NCBI RefSeq assembly: GCF_002097715.1
Contig: NZ_CP020738.1
Location: 2,046,001 to 2,110,000 of the forward strand
DNA from: Burkholderia ubonensis subsp. mesacidophila
GTDB lineage: Bacteria; Pseudomonadota; Gammaproteobacteria; Burkholderiales; Burkholderiaceae
Reading direction: 5' to 3'
Length of the DNA stretch: 64,000 nucleotides
Shown: positions 27,986-35,988 of the stretch, piece by piece
Numbering within the stretch: position 1 is the stretch's first letter
Layout of the letters: each line of letters begins with the position of its first letter
Translations under genes and position numbers: made by a program
The notes under the pieces: model-generated
Seen by the model: only the letters and a program-made list of their open reading frames with translations
The model's database searches: none
What the model was told of the DNA's origin: nothing

Positions 27986-28021
27986 TCGGCCGCTCGAGAA
28001 TTCAGCAATTTTTATTAGACA

Positions 28022-28801
28022 TCAGTCACCACTTTTCATGCGAACACTTTGAACAACAGCAATTACTCGATTCACAAAATCCATGGCCTTTATTTGAGAC
28101 TTCCTATCACTATTAACCGGGATAGCAATTCCAGCATCTCCTCCGGCGATGATGTACCCAAACGGCGTGCGCCTTATTACACAAAGGACTATCAAATCAC
28201 TGGTCGTTTGATTTGAGAAATAATATGGACGCCTCCATTCGCTGATAACTGTAATCCCATCTTTGTTTTGAATCGTCCCGTTAATTGTTTCCGACATGGA
28301 CTTCTCCAGATTACCTCCAGCAACACCCGGATTATAAACCCTTCTTTTCCAACGACCTTGATTTGCCTCGTAAAATCCATGAAATCTAAATACGGCTTTT
28401 TCCAGACATTCATCATAATCCGGTTTTCCGTCACAAAAATGACTAGCAGCAAGATACCTGCGGCGCGCAATCGTGATGTTTACATGCTCTCCATCCAGAT
28501 GTGCGTCGGTTAGCGACTTAGGAAATAACGCCTGAGACCGAAACACTGCGATGCATATGTCGCGCACACCCTGACTCCAATAGGTTTCCGGCACATTGCG
28601 AAAATGATCCACATTAGAAGAGAGCACCCCGTCATTTTTATTGTCGAACACGAAAAATCCGCAGTCTTTGTATGCTTCATTAATAGCAGGATCGGTAAGC
28701 ATAGGAGACGTTTCGCCCGCCAGCACGCTCGACCACCCTGTCAGAACTGAAACATGAAACACCATCAAAATGAATGCCCTGACGATTACCTTGATTGTCA
28801 T
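28022..28801 (-). CDS. putative periplasmic immunity protein (unknown family)
   Basis: A 259-residue protein with an N-terminal signal sequence (hydrophobic residues 5-24), several cysteines (CGFF, RDICIA, CDGKPDYDECLE, VLCVIRR) and no recognised domain. It lies in a visibly AT-rich segment and uses codons unlike the flanking genes, as is typical of exchanged toxin/immunity cargo. Its ribosome site and start (ATCGGGGGTGATCTATGA) match those of the immunity gene at 29668 in 17 of 18 bases. Export to the periplasm fits protection against a peptidoglycan-degrading effector. The function is inferred from position only. Confidence 0.7.
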   Translation of the reverse strand: MTIKVIVRAFILMVFHVSVLTGWSSVLAGETSPMLTDPAINEAYKDCGFFVFDNKNDGVLSSNVDHFRNVPETYWSQGVRDICIAVFRSQALFPKSLTDAHLDGEHVNITIARRRYLAASHFCDGKPDYDECLEKAVFRFHGFYEANQGRWKRRVYNPGVAGGNLEKSMSETINGTIQNKDGITVISEWRRPYYFSNQTTSDLIVLCVIRRTPFGYIIAGGDAGIAIPVNSDRKSQIKAMDFVNRVIAVVQSVRMKSGD

Positions 28802-29113
28802 AGATCACCCCCGATTTCGAATGAGCGATCTTTTTGGATAACATAGTGACAAAACACAAAACCCGGATCGTTATATTTCACACGCCCCCCAAATGCTGAT
28901 TTTCATAAAAAATTGACAGCCCCCCTCACATCAACTTTCATCCATGTTGACCCATCCACACCAGACACATCACCGACAACATTACCCACAATAAGCCGGC
29001 GATCTTGGACAAACACCACATTAGCAAACGATATCACTACAAGCATGTTCATCAAGATTACAAAGCAAAACCCCTCATCCCATCTCACTCTTGCGAATTG
29101 GAGATTGCATACG
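28802..29113. other. AT-rich gap between two immunity-like genes
   Basis: About 310 AT-rich bases. On the minus strand a frame of about 50 codons (MNMLVVISFANVV...AVNFL) lacks a ribosome site and ends well before the next gene. It may be a relic of a lost cargo gene, since the following leader is duplicated. No RNA gene was recognised. Confidence 0.4.
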
Positions 29114-29668
29114 TCAATTTCCAAACCGACCCTCAATGGGAGATACTTTTGAAGAAATTTTCCTCCCATCTTTAAAATTATCGATATAATAATATCCTTG
29201 ACCGCTTATTGAATCACAGTAGACTCCCCTGCGCTCAACAAGCGAAACATATCCCTTTGGAGAGACAGAATAGTGCTCTTCCCAGTTTTCACATGCATCC
29301 TCATGAAAACATCGCCCAATCAGTTCTTTTCTCCTATCATCAACACTTAAACACGGTATATTGCTAAGACGCTTGTTATAAATATACGCATCCTTAGCCC
29401 GCGAATAGAGGTATACATCGTAAAATTCTTGACTAGCCCCTCTATCTCGAAGAATCAATAAATCAACATATCCATTGAACGTAAGATCAACAAACTTTGC
29501 ATCACCTTGCGAAGCAAGGTCACCAGCAATTATTACCTGCATTTTCCCCGTTGGAGTAGTAACGTATACGCGACCATCAGACACTACAACACTAGGCGAG
29601 CTATCAGAAAAGGCCGAAAAGCTCGAAACAAAGAGAAATGCCGCCACGACACACCAACTGATCTTCAT
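29114..29668 (-). CDS. XAC2610-like lysozyme-inhibitor immunity protein
   Basis: A 184-residue periplasmic protein with a Sec signal peptide (cleavage near SAFS). The core KFVDLTFNGYVDLLILRD matches the D-x-[NT]-x-[DN]-GY-x-DL motif of XAC2610-type proteins, followed by EFYDVYLYSRAKDAYIYNKRLSNI as in that family. XAC2610 of Xanthomonas inhibits a secreted lysozyme-like effector. The neighbouring upstream gene encodes an effector with a lysozyme/chitinase-like C-terminal domain, so this is the likely cognate immunity protein. The codon use is AT-rich. The gene starts 37 bases after the effector stop. Confidence 0.78.
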   Translation of the reverse strand: MKISWCVVAAFLFVSSFSAFSDSSPSVVVSDGRVYVTTPTGKMQVIIAGDLASQGDAKFVDLTFNGYVDLLILRDRGASQEFYDVYLYSRAKDAYIYNKRLSNIPCLSVDDRRKELIGRCFHEDACENWEEHYSVSPKGYVSLVERRGVYCDSISGQGYYYIDNFKDGRKISSKVSPIEGRFGN

Positions 29669-29705
29669 AGATCACCCACGATAAGTAGAAACTACCAATC
29701 CAGCC

Positions 29706-32072
29706 TCAACCCCTCTGTGAATACGCATCCTCATAGTCAACCAAAATATCTGACAATTTAGCCACCGAAGCAAGAAAGACGTTTGTTCTAGGTATCAATC
29801 CATTCAAAGTGCCAGTACTATTCGGATTGCCAGTATTCACCGCACGCGCGGATTTTTCAAATTGCGAACACACACGAAACTCCATATTAGTAAGCGACAC
29901 TCGGCACGACTTCGTGCGATAGTTATAATCAGAACACACATTTGTCAATGTGGCCACCGTGAAAACCGGCCAACGATCTGATTCAATATTTATATTATGA
30001 GCACTGCCAACCGGCCTAGCACAACTAACCCAATAAAAGCCTGCCGAATCACAAGCTCGAGATAAATCCGACTCAAGCGAGTCACGGTATATAGATGCCG
30101 GACCACTCCACTTACGGAAATCGCCATATCTCTTGTAGTTTTCTTCAAATGTCAGCTGAATTACTCCACGCCCATACCATGGAGCATAAGTCGCCAGCGA
30201 CCCACCAAGCTCAGAGGCACGACTTAGATAGATAGTTTCCTGAATTGCATTTCCCATAAAATAGGCCATTCGCAATCCATTAATAGAGATTATATATTTG
30301 CGCAACGCGATATTTATCTCACGAGCAAAGCGCTCAGCCCGACCACACGCAACATTCCAACTAAGGGTAGAAGTCGGATATATAGTTTGGCGCGCCCCAT
30401 TTTTTGTTTGATCAACAATTTTTCGCGGAAGACACTGTGCAAGTTCAGTCACACTTAACCAACCACACTTCCTGAATTGCCGAATAAATTCTAGCGGGTG
30501 AAAAAACCAGATCTTCTGTCCAGCAAGCGGCGTCTTATCCAAAAACTGGAACTTGCTCAAGAATTCAATGAACTTGGCGTACCCGTCCGGGTTAGTATCT
30601 TTCTGTTTGCCGAAGAAGCCATCCGGGTCGTTCAATCCCTGATACCGCTCATCGTTATCGGACGGGTCCCACTCGCTGCGCGCCTTGCACACCAATCCCC
30701 TAAGCTTTTCGCGCGCGCCCTCTGCGTTCCGCACGTAGCCTGCGAGTTGCAGGTTGGCACTATCGTCGTTGTTCTTGTCGTATTCGAGCGGCGAGATCAT
30801 GCCTGACGTGGCTTGCGGGTCCGCGACGCCAGTCAGACGGCAGAGCTCATCGTACCCGCAGAGTCCATCGTGATTGAATGGCGTATTGTCCTCATCGACC
30901 TTTTGCCAATCCTTGAAGAACGGAAAATCCGCGTCAGACAGCTTGATGATCGCGTCTGACGCGATGTTGACATACCCCTGATTTCCGTTCTCGTCGACTG
31001 GCACCGCGACCCAAGTATCACAATCCGCACCTGAGAGCGTTGGATTGTCCGCGAGAATGCGTCCAAACCGAAGCATCTCGTAGCCATCGCTCGGGCAATC
31101 GGAATAGAGCGCCATTGAACGCTGATACAGGTCGTACTCGTATTGCTTCGTGTCGTTGTCGTACGGGTCAGCGACCGGGTCAGGCGTGAGCAAGGTAACG
31201 CTGCCACTGTTGCCGCGATCGATCCACGCCTGCGTATAGCGCCGCCCCTTGTTGAACCAGGCTTCGACGTAGAGCGTGTCGTTTTCACCAATTGAACCGC
31301 CCTGCACTCGAGGAAACCAGACGTCACTCATACCCGCCGGCTGAGGCACGAAATCCTTCGGGCCGGGAACGACAAAATACGTATGCCCCCAATAGTCGCC
31401 CGACGTAGGCTGAACGGGGTTCTTTTCACCTAGCTGAACCTTGTGGCCGTCCTGCTCGAACCAGGCCGTGAAATCATCGTCTGCCATGAAAATTTCAAAG
31501 TGCAGATGCCGGACGCCCTGATGTCGGCCGACATAACCAAGCATGTCCTTGCGATACACCTTCTTCGTGCCGCCCGGCTGAACCACGCCATCCTTGCCCT
31601 CTGCCGTATCGAGCAGCCATTTGGGCAAGGCGTTCGCCGATCCGGTCGCAGCTGGATCGTTCGGTTGGGGCGCGATATCTTCCTGCTCGGTCATGTCCAG
31701 CAGGTGCATGTAGAGCGAGTAATACGTGATCGTGCGCCCGTCACCCGTGTCGGTCGTGTGCCTGAGCAGCACGAAGCCGGCATTCGAGTTCAGTTCCGGC
31801 TGCCCGGTCGCCGAATCGATCCTGCCATCGGACAGTGCGTTCTTGCAGACCCGATAGGCCACCACATCACCGTCGGCAATCGCGCGCACGGGTTCGTTCT
31901 GCTCGTTCGGCGCCAAATGAATGCCACCGTGAAAACGCCGGTCGAAGGCGACCGGGTAGACCCCGTGATGGCCGATCTCTAACCTATCGACCGCGTCCAT
32001 CATGGGATCCGGCCTCGACGCATCGTTGGACGTCAGGCCGGATACAGGCAAAAAGGGAGGGCTGATGATCAT
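29706..32072 (-). CDS. two-domain peptidoglycan-targeting T6SS effector
   Basis: A 788-residue protein with no signal peptide, starting four bases after the vgrG stop. Residues about 35-200 resemble an M23/LytM peptidase: HGGIH at 48-52 (the usual HxxxD has His in place of Asp), YMHL around 121-124 and HLHFE at 189-193. Residues about 575-780 resemble a GH19 chitinase/phage-lysozyme fold: AYFMGNAIQET with Glu612 as candidate catalytic acid, Glu621, and WYGRGVIQLTFEENYKRYG. The middle part is unassigned. The DNA is GC-rich for the N-terminal two thirds and turns AT-rich near 30.5 kb, suggesting a swapped C-terminal toxin module. Delivery on the adjacent VgrG is inferred. Confidence 0.82.
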   Translation of the reverse strand: MIISPPFLPVSGLTSNDASRPDPMMDAVDRLEIGHHGVYPVAFDRRFHGGIHLAPNEQNEPVRAIADGDVVAYRVCKNALSDGRIDSATGQPELNSNAGFVLLRHTTDTGDGRTITYYSLYMHLLDMTEQEDIAPQPNDPAATGSANALPKWLLDTAEGKDGVVQPGGTKKVYRKDMLGYVGRHQGVRHLHFEIFMADDDFTAWFEQDGHKVQLGEKNPVQPTSGDYWGHTYFVVPGPKDFVPQPAGMSDVWFPRVQGGSIGENDTLYVEAWFNKGRRYTQAWIDRGNSGSVTLLTPDPVADPYDNDTKQYEYDLYQRSMALYSDCPSDGYEMLRFGRILADNPTLSGADCDTWVAVPVDENGNQGYVNIASDAIIKLSDADFPFFKDWQKVDEDNTPFNHDGLCGYDELCRLTGVADPQATSGMISPLEYDKNNDDSANLQLAGYVRNAEGAREKLRGLVCKARSEWDPSDNDERYQGLNDPDGFFGKQKDTNPDGYAKFIEFLSKFQFLDKTPLAGQKIWFFHPLEFIRQFRKCGWLSVTELAQCLPRKIVDQTKNGARQTIYPTSTLSWNVACGRAERFAREINIALRKYIISINGLRMAYFMGNAIQETIYLSRASELGGSLATYAPWYGRGVIQLTFEENYKRYGDFRKWSGPASIYRDSLESDLSRACDSAGFYWVSCARPVGSAHNINIESDRWPVFTVATLTNVCSDYNYRTKSCRVSLTNMEFRVCSQFEKSARAVNTGNPNSTGTLNGLIPRTNVFLASVAKLSDILVDYEDAYSQRG

Positions 32073-32076
32073 GGCT

Positions 32077-34449
32077 TCAATGAGACGACGAGTACTGGTC
32101 GGAAATTTTCAGACCGCTTTTCGGCAGGACCGGCAACGGCACGGCGACGTTGTCCGGCCCTTCGAAGGTGAACGACGCCGCCTTGATAACGAATGCGCCG
32201 GGACAGTGGAACGTCATGTTGCCGTTTTCGATGACCAGCGACGCCCCGCCGCTGTTGAGCGTGATTTTCGACTTCGCCGCCAGTTGGACATCCGCACTCT
32301 CGCTCGCGACACGCAACTGTTTCTGCGCGAACAGGTCCATCCCGTCCGTCAGCGCCGCAGCCGTCAATTTCCCCTTCGCGGCGGTCAGATTGATGCCTAG
32401 CTTGTGCGCACACAGCGAGATCAATTCGCCCGCCATCATCCGCAGCCGCTTGGTGATGCTGACGTCCATGTGCTTGCCCGCCGTGACGATCACGTTCTCG
32501 CCCGCCGAGTGCTGGGCCGATTTAGGCGTCACGAACGCCATGCCGCCGGGAGCGCTCGCGAGCAGCCCCGCGTCGCGAAGCTGGTTCATTCCGTCCAGCA
32601 GCGCCGCCTGCGTGGCCCGGTCGGCCGGTTCTGCCTTCGCCTGCCGCGTGGCATCGGCCAGCTCTGTCACGCGCTGCAGTGCTGCCTTCAGTAGCTGGAT
32701 GGCGGCTGGCATGTCGAGGTGTGGCGTGTCAACGCCCCCCACCGAGTCCGCGGAAAAATACAGCCCCTTCTCCGCGCGCATCGTGCCCCACGCGCGAGTT
32801 GTGATGTCGATCCCCTCTCCACGCTTCAATTTCTTGCTGTCGAGCAGATAGCCGAGATTCACCGCCGACTGGCCGTAGACCGTTCCGATGCGCGCGCTTT
32901 CCTTCTCTCGCAGGTCGTTGAACACGATCTCCGCGCCGCGCAGCGGCGAGCGCCAGATCGCGTAGCTGAACATCGCCTGCGCGCCATGCACCAGGTCCGG
33001 GTGCGAATAGTCGTGCAGCGCGCCCGATATATGCAAGCGATCGACGTCGTTGTGTTCCCCCTGCAGCAGCACTTCCGTCTGCGGCAGCAACGGTGAATGG
33101 AAGCCGCCCTGATACGACGATGACGGACGCACAAGGCGCAGATTCAGCAATTGCTTGTCGGCGCTGTCCGATCCCTGCAGAAACTTGGGGAGGACGGGAT
33201 AGCGCCCGTGCTCGTCGAGACACGCATAGGGCGCGCTGTCAAACGTCGTCACAACGCCGGCGACGGGTCCTTCCAGAAAACGCCAATGCCTTTCGTAGTC
33301 GAATTTCGGCCGGTAAGCGAGATGTCCGGGCATCGCCTTGAAGCTGTTGTGCGCCGGCTTGGTACGGCTGCCCTTCATCTCCATGGATGTGATCACGAAC
33401 CCGTACTCGGCGCCGGGCATCTTCGTGTTGCCGAGTTTCACCACCACACCCGGCATGAGGCCCTTCACGTTGCTGGTGCCGGACAAGGTGACCTGACGGG
33501 CGATCTGCTCGTCGCGCCGCATCTGCGCCAACGCCTCGCCTGCTTGCTGCGTCAGGTGGAATTCCGCGCTACGGTTGATCCGGCCGAACACCGAGCGGTC
33601 GCCGTCTTCGCCGGAGACGGTCGCCGTCGCTCGCAGCGGATCTTCCGGCGTACGATAGTTGCGTTCCCATACCTCGATCGTGGCCGGCACCAGCGTACGT
33701 TCGCCATTCAGTGAAAGCGCCGCCTCGTGCCAGTTGCCCGTGAGGCCGGAATCCGGCATCAGCGGCACTTCGATCGAACGCACATAGGCGCGCGGATTGT
33801 CCGCAAATACGACAGTGTCGAGCTGGCCCTGCTTGCCGCGCCCCTGTTTGTAGAACCAGAAAATGCCTTTGCGGCGGCAATGACGCGCGATGAAGTTCCA
33901 GACGGACTCCTCGTACATGACCACCTGCTCAAGCTTCTCCTGCGCCCCTTCCAGGTTGAATTCGATATCGAACGCGTCGAAGTTCTGCCGATCGACAACC
34001 AGTTCGGTGATGATCTCCTGCAGGCTCTTGTCGCGAAATACCCGCGAGCCGTGCACGCGCTTGAGCAGAGCGGCAAACCTGGGCTCGATGCGCAACTGGT
34101 AAGCCGCCTCGTCGCGGCTGGTACGGATACGCTTCCAGCGCGTGACGATGCCATTGAAGGTGGCCGCGGCATGGTCGACGGGATCGATGTAGTTCACGGA
34201 GGGGACGGCTACCCGCTCGTCAATCTGCAGGCCCGCACGCCGCCCGACGCACCACTTGCCGTCGATGTCGAGATGCGGCGAGGTGACCGTGACCTCAACC
34301 TTGTAGTCCTTGCAGAACCCCGCGCGCACCCTGAAGTCGAGCACGTCGAGCCCGAGGTCGAGCGTGCCGATCCATATTCCAATATGCTGGCTAAGGTGTG
34401 CGCTCGGATGGCGCAGTGCATCCACGAGGGTTTTCGTCACTGCATTCAT
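32077..34449 (-). CDS. vgrG: T6SS spike protein VgrG
   Basis: A 790-residue spike protein. The gp27-like part occupies residues about 20-400 (HLSQHIGIWIGTLDLGLDVLDFRV, MYEESVWNFIARHCRRKGIFWFY, YRTPEDPLRATA). A gp5-like OB/needle part follows (about 430-560). A C-terminal DUF2345-type extension (GENVIVTAGKHMDVSITKRLRMMAG, LAAKSKITLNSGGASLVIENG) ends near residue 780. The extension probably carries the adjacent effector. It is the first gene of the island operon, transcribed leftward; its promoter must lie in 34450-34793. The codon use is GC-rich and typical of the chromosome. Confidence 0.95.
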   Translation of the reverse strand: MNAVTKTLVDALRHPSAHLSQHIGIWIGTLDLGLDVLDFRVRAGFCKDYKVEVTVTSPHLDIDGKWCVGRRAGLQIDERVAVPSVNYIDPVDHAAATFNGIVTRWKRIRTSRDEAAYQLRIEPRFAALLKRVHGSRVFRDKSLQEIITELVVDRQNFDAFDIEFNLEGAQEKLEQVVMYEESVWNFIARHCRRKGIFWFYKQGRGKQGQLDTVVFADNPRAYVRSIEVPLMPDSGLTGNWHEAALSLNGERTLVPATIEVWERNYRTPEDPLRATATVSGEDGDRSVFGRINRSAEFHLTQQAGEALAQMRRDEQIARQVTLSGTSNVKGLMPGVVVKLGNTKMPGAEYGFVITSMEMKGSRTKPAHNSFKAMPGHLAYRPKFDYERHWRFLEGPVAGVVTTFDSAPYACLDEHGRYPVLPKFLQGSDSADKQLLNLRLVRPSSSYQGGFHSPLLPQTEVLLQGEHNDVDRLHISGALHDYSHPDLVHGAQAMFSYAIWRSPLRGAEIVFNDLREKESARIGTVYGQSAVNLGYLLDSKKLKRGEGIDITTRAWGTMRAEKGLYFSADSVGGVDTPHLDMPAAIQLLKAALQRVTELADATRQAKAEPADRATQAALLDGMNQLRDAGLLASAPGGMAFVTPKSAQHSAGENVIVTAGKHMDVSITKRLRMMAGELISLCAHKLGINLTAAKGKLTAAALTDGMDLFAQKQLRVASESADVQLAAKSKITLNSGGASLVIENGNMTFHCPGAFVIKAASFTFEGPDNVAVPLPVLPKSGLKISDQYSSSH

Positions 34450-34793
34450 TCGTCATCCCCATCCTGTTGAACGAAACGATGCGATACCGTTGTACCAGCA
34501 ACTTTTAGCGCAGTAGCTCAGAAGCAGCAATGTGAAAAAATCAATTCCCGACGAAAAGCATCTGTATTCCTTATCAACATCGTTAAATAAAGTGAACATT
34601 TGATTTCCCGGGGCGCGCAACATCGATGTTCGAATAGATACGCCGACTTCAGCACATTCGGTCATCGTGCCGACGCGATCAAGATGATCTTTTTTCGTGC
34701 CAATTTCGTTTTCCGCTTCGGGCGGCATCGGCTGATCCGGTTCGAATGCAGGTTGCATCGCGGGCACCAGCACGCTTCAAATATGTGGATGCC
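34450..34793. other. vgrG upstream region, no gene seen
   Basis: About 340 bases between vgrG and the right flanking repeat. It is relatively AT-rich close to vgrG and probably holds the operon promoter. A 106-codon frame on the minus strand (34453-34773) has unusual composition and no ribosome site and was not accepted. A GGTTCGAAT string at 34739 resembles a tRNA T-loop but has no matching stem. Confidence 0.45.
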
Positions 34794-34823
34794 GTGTGGC
34801 GCCGCTTCATGAAGAAGCGATAA
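34794..34823 (+). repeat. right copy of island-flanking repeat (relic SBP gene end)
   Basis: Matches 19975-20004 at 22 of 30 positions, in register with the SBP reading frame, and ends in a TAA that lies 10 bases before the permease start. This looks like the original 3' end of a substrate-binding-protein gene directly upstream of the permease gene. Confidence 0.5.
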
Positions 34824-34833
34824 GATTCACCCC

Positions 34834-35904
34834 ATGTCGACTCCCGTCTCCTCCCTCGAAGCCCTGCGCACGCTCCCCGCGCGGCGCCCCGGCGTGCGCT
34901 GGGCGCTGCGCGGGCTGCGCTGGGCGCTCACGCTCGCGGTCACGTTCGCGGGGCTGCTCGCGCTGACCTTCGTGATCGGCCGCAAGGTGCCGATCGACCC
35001 GGTGCTCGCGATCCTCGGCGATCGCGCGTCGGCCGAGGCGTATGCGGCCGAACGCATCGCGCTCGGGCTCGACAAGCCGCTCATGACGCAATTCCTGATC
35101 TACGCGCGCGACGTGCTGCACGGCAATCTCGGCATGTCGCTGCTGACGGCGAACCCCGTGCTCGACGACATCAAGCGCGTGTTTCCGGCCACGCTCGAGC
35201 TCGCGACGCTCGCGACGCTGATCGGCATCGCGCTCGGCGTGCCGCTCGGCGTCGCGGCCGCGGTGAAGCACAACCGGCCGATCGATCACGTCGCGCGCTT
35301 CGTCGGGCTGATCGGCAGCTCGGTGCCCGTGTTCTGGCTCGGCCTGATGGGGCTGCTGCTGTTCTATGCGCGGCTGCACTGGGTCGCGGGGCCCGGCCGG
35401 CTCGACCCGGTGTTCGACGGGATGGTCGACACGCGCACCGGCAGCCTGCTGATCGATTCGGCGCTGGCCGGCGAATGGGACGTGTTCCGCAACGCGCTGT
35501 CGCACATCGCGCTGCCGGCGGCGATCCTCGGCTACTACTCGGTGGCCTACCTGAGCCGGATGACGCGCTCGTTCATGCTCGACCAGCTCAGCCAGGAATA
35601 CATCGTCACCGCGCGCGCGAAGGGGCTCTCGGAAGCCCGCGTGATCTGGCGCCATGCGTTCGGCAACATCGCGGTGCCGCTCCTGACCGTGATCGCGCTC
35701 ACCTACAGCAACCTGCTCGAAGGCTCGGTGCTGACCGAGATCGTGTTCGCATGGCCGGGGCTCGGCTCGTACCTGACCGGCGCGCTGCTCAACGCCGACA
35801 TGAACGCCGTGCTCGGCGCGACGCTCGTGATCGGCGCGATGTTCATCACCGTCAACCTGCTGACCGATGCGCTGTACCGCGTGTTCGATCCGCGCGCGCG
35901 TTGA
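34834..35904 (+). CDS. peptide-type ABC transporter permease 1 (DppB-like)
   Basis: A 356-residue inner-membrane permease. An N-terminal helix and periplasmic segment precede five further helices. The cytoplasmic EAA loop is present (EYIVTARAKGLSEARVIWRHAFGN), followed by LEGSVLTEIVFAWPGLGSY, both standard for the DppB/OppB family. It is the first gene of a four-gene set (two permeases, two ATPases) in the order dppB-C-D-F. The binding-protein gene expected upstream is displaced by the T6SS island; 10 bases before the ATG is a stop codon within an SBP-like relic. The SBP at 18394 is the likeliest partner. Confidence 0.92.
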   Translation: MSTPVSSLEALRTLPARRPGVRWALRGLRWALTLAVTFAGLLALTFVIGRKVPIDPVLAILGDRASAEAYAAERIALGLDKPLMTQFLIYARDVLHGNLGMSLLTANPVLDDIKRVFPATLELATLATLIGIALGVPLGVAAAVKHNRPIDHVARFVGLIGSSVPVFWLGLMGLLLFYARLHWVAGPGRLDPVFDGMVDTRTGSLLIDSALAGEWDVFRNALSHIALPAAILGYYSVAYLSRMTRSFMLDQLSQEYIVTARAKGLSEARVIWRHAFGNIAVPLLTVIALTYSNLLEGSVLTEIVFAWPGLGSYLTGALLNADMNAVLGATLVIGAMFITVNLLTDALYRVFDPRAR

Positions 35905-35922
35905 GTTGAGGACCGTTACCCC

Positions 35923-35988
35923 ATGACCGTTTCACCGATCGTTGTTCTCGCGCTGCTCGCGCATGCGCCGACCGGAGGCCGCCGATGA
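35923..35988 (+). CDS. possible 21-residue coupling ORF between the permease genes
   Basis: ATG at 35923 with TGAGGA about 10 bases upstream opens a 21-codon frame (MTVSPIVVLALLAHAPTGGRR). Its TGA overlaps the ATG of the second permease (ATGA). It also contains that gene's GGAGG ribosome site. It may serve only to couple translation across the 80-base gap. The sequence alone does not prove that a stable peptide is made. Confidence 0.35.
   Translation: MTVSPIVVLALLAHAPTGGRR

Noticed and set aside
28903..29169. 88-codon minus-strand frame overlapping the XAC2610-like gene
   Set aside because: It overlaps the end of a well-supported gene and has no ribosome site; at most its distal part is a relic.
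34735..34755. GGTTCGAAT resembling a tRNA T-loop
   Set aside because: The flanking bases do not form the T-stem, and no acceptor, D or anticodon arms could be built upstream.
34453..34773. 106-codon minus-strand frame upstream of vgrG
   Set aside because: No ribosome site, no domain, odd composition, and it occupies the place where the vgrG promoter must be.
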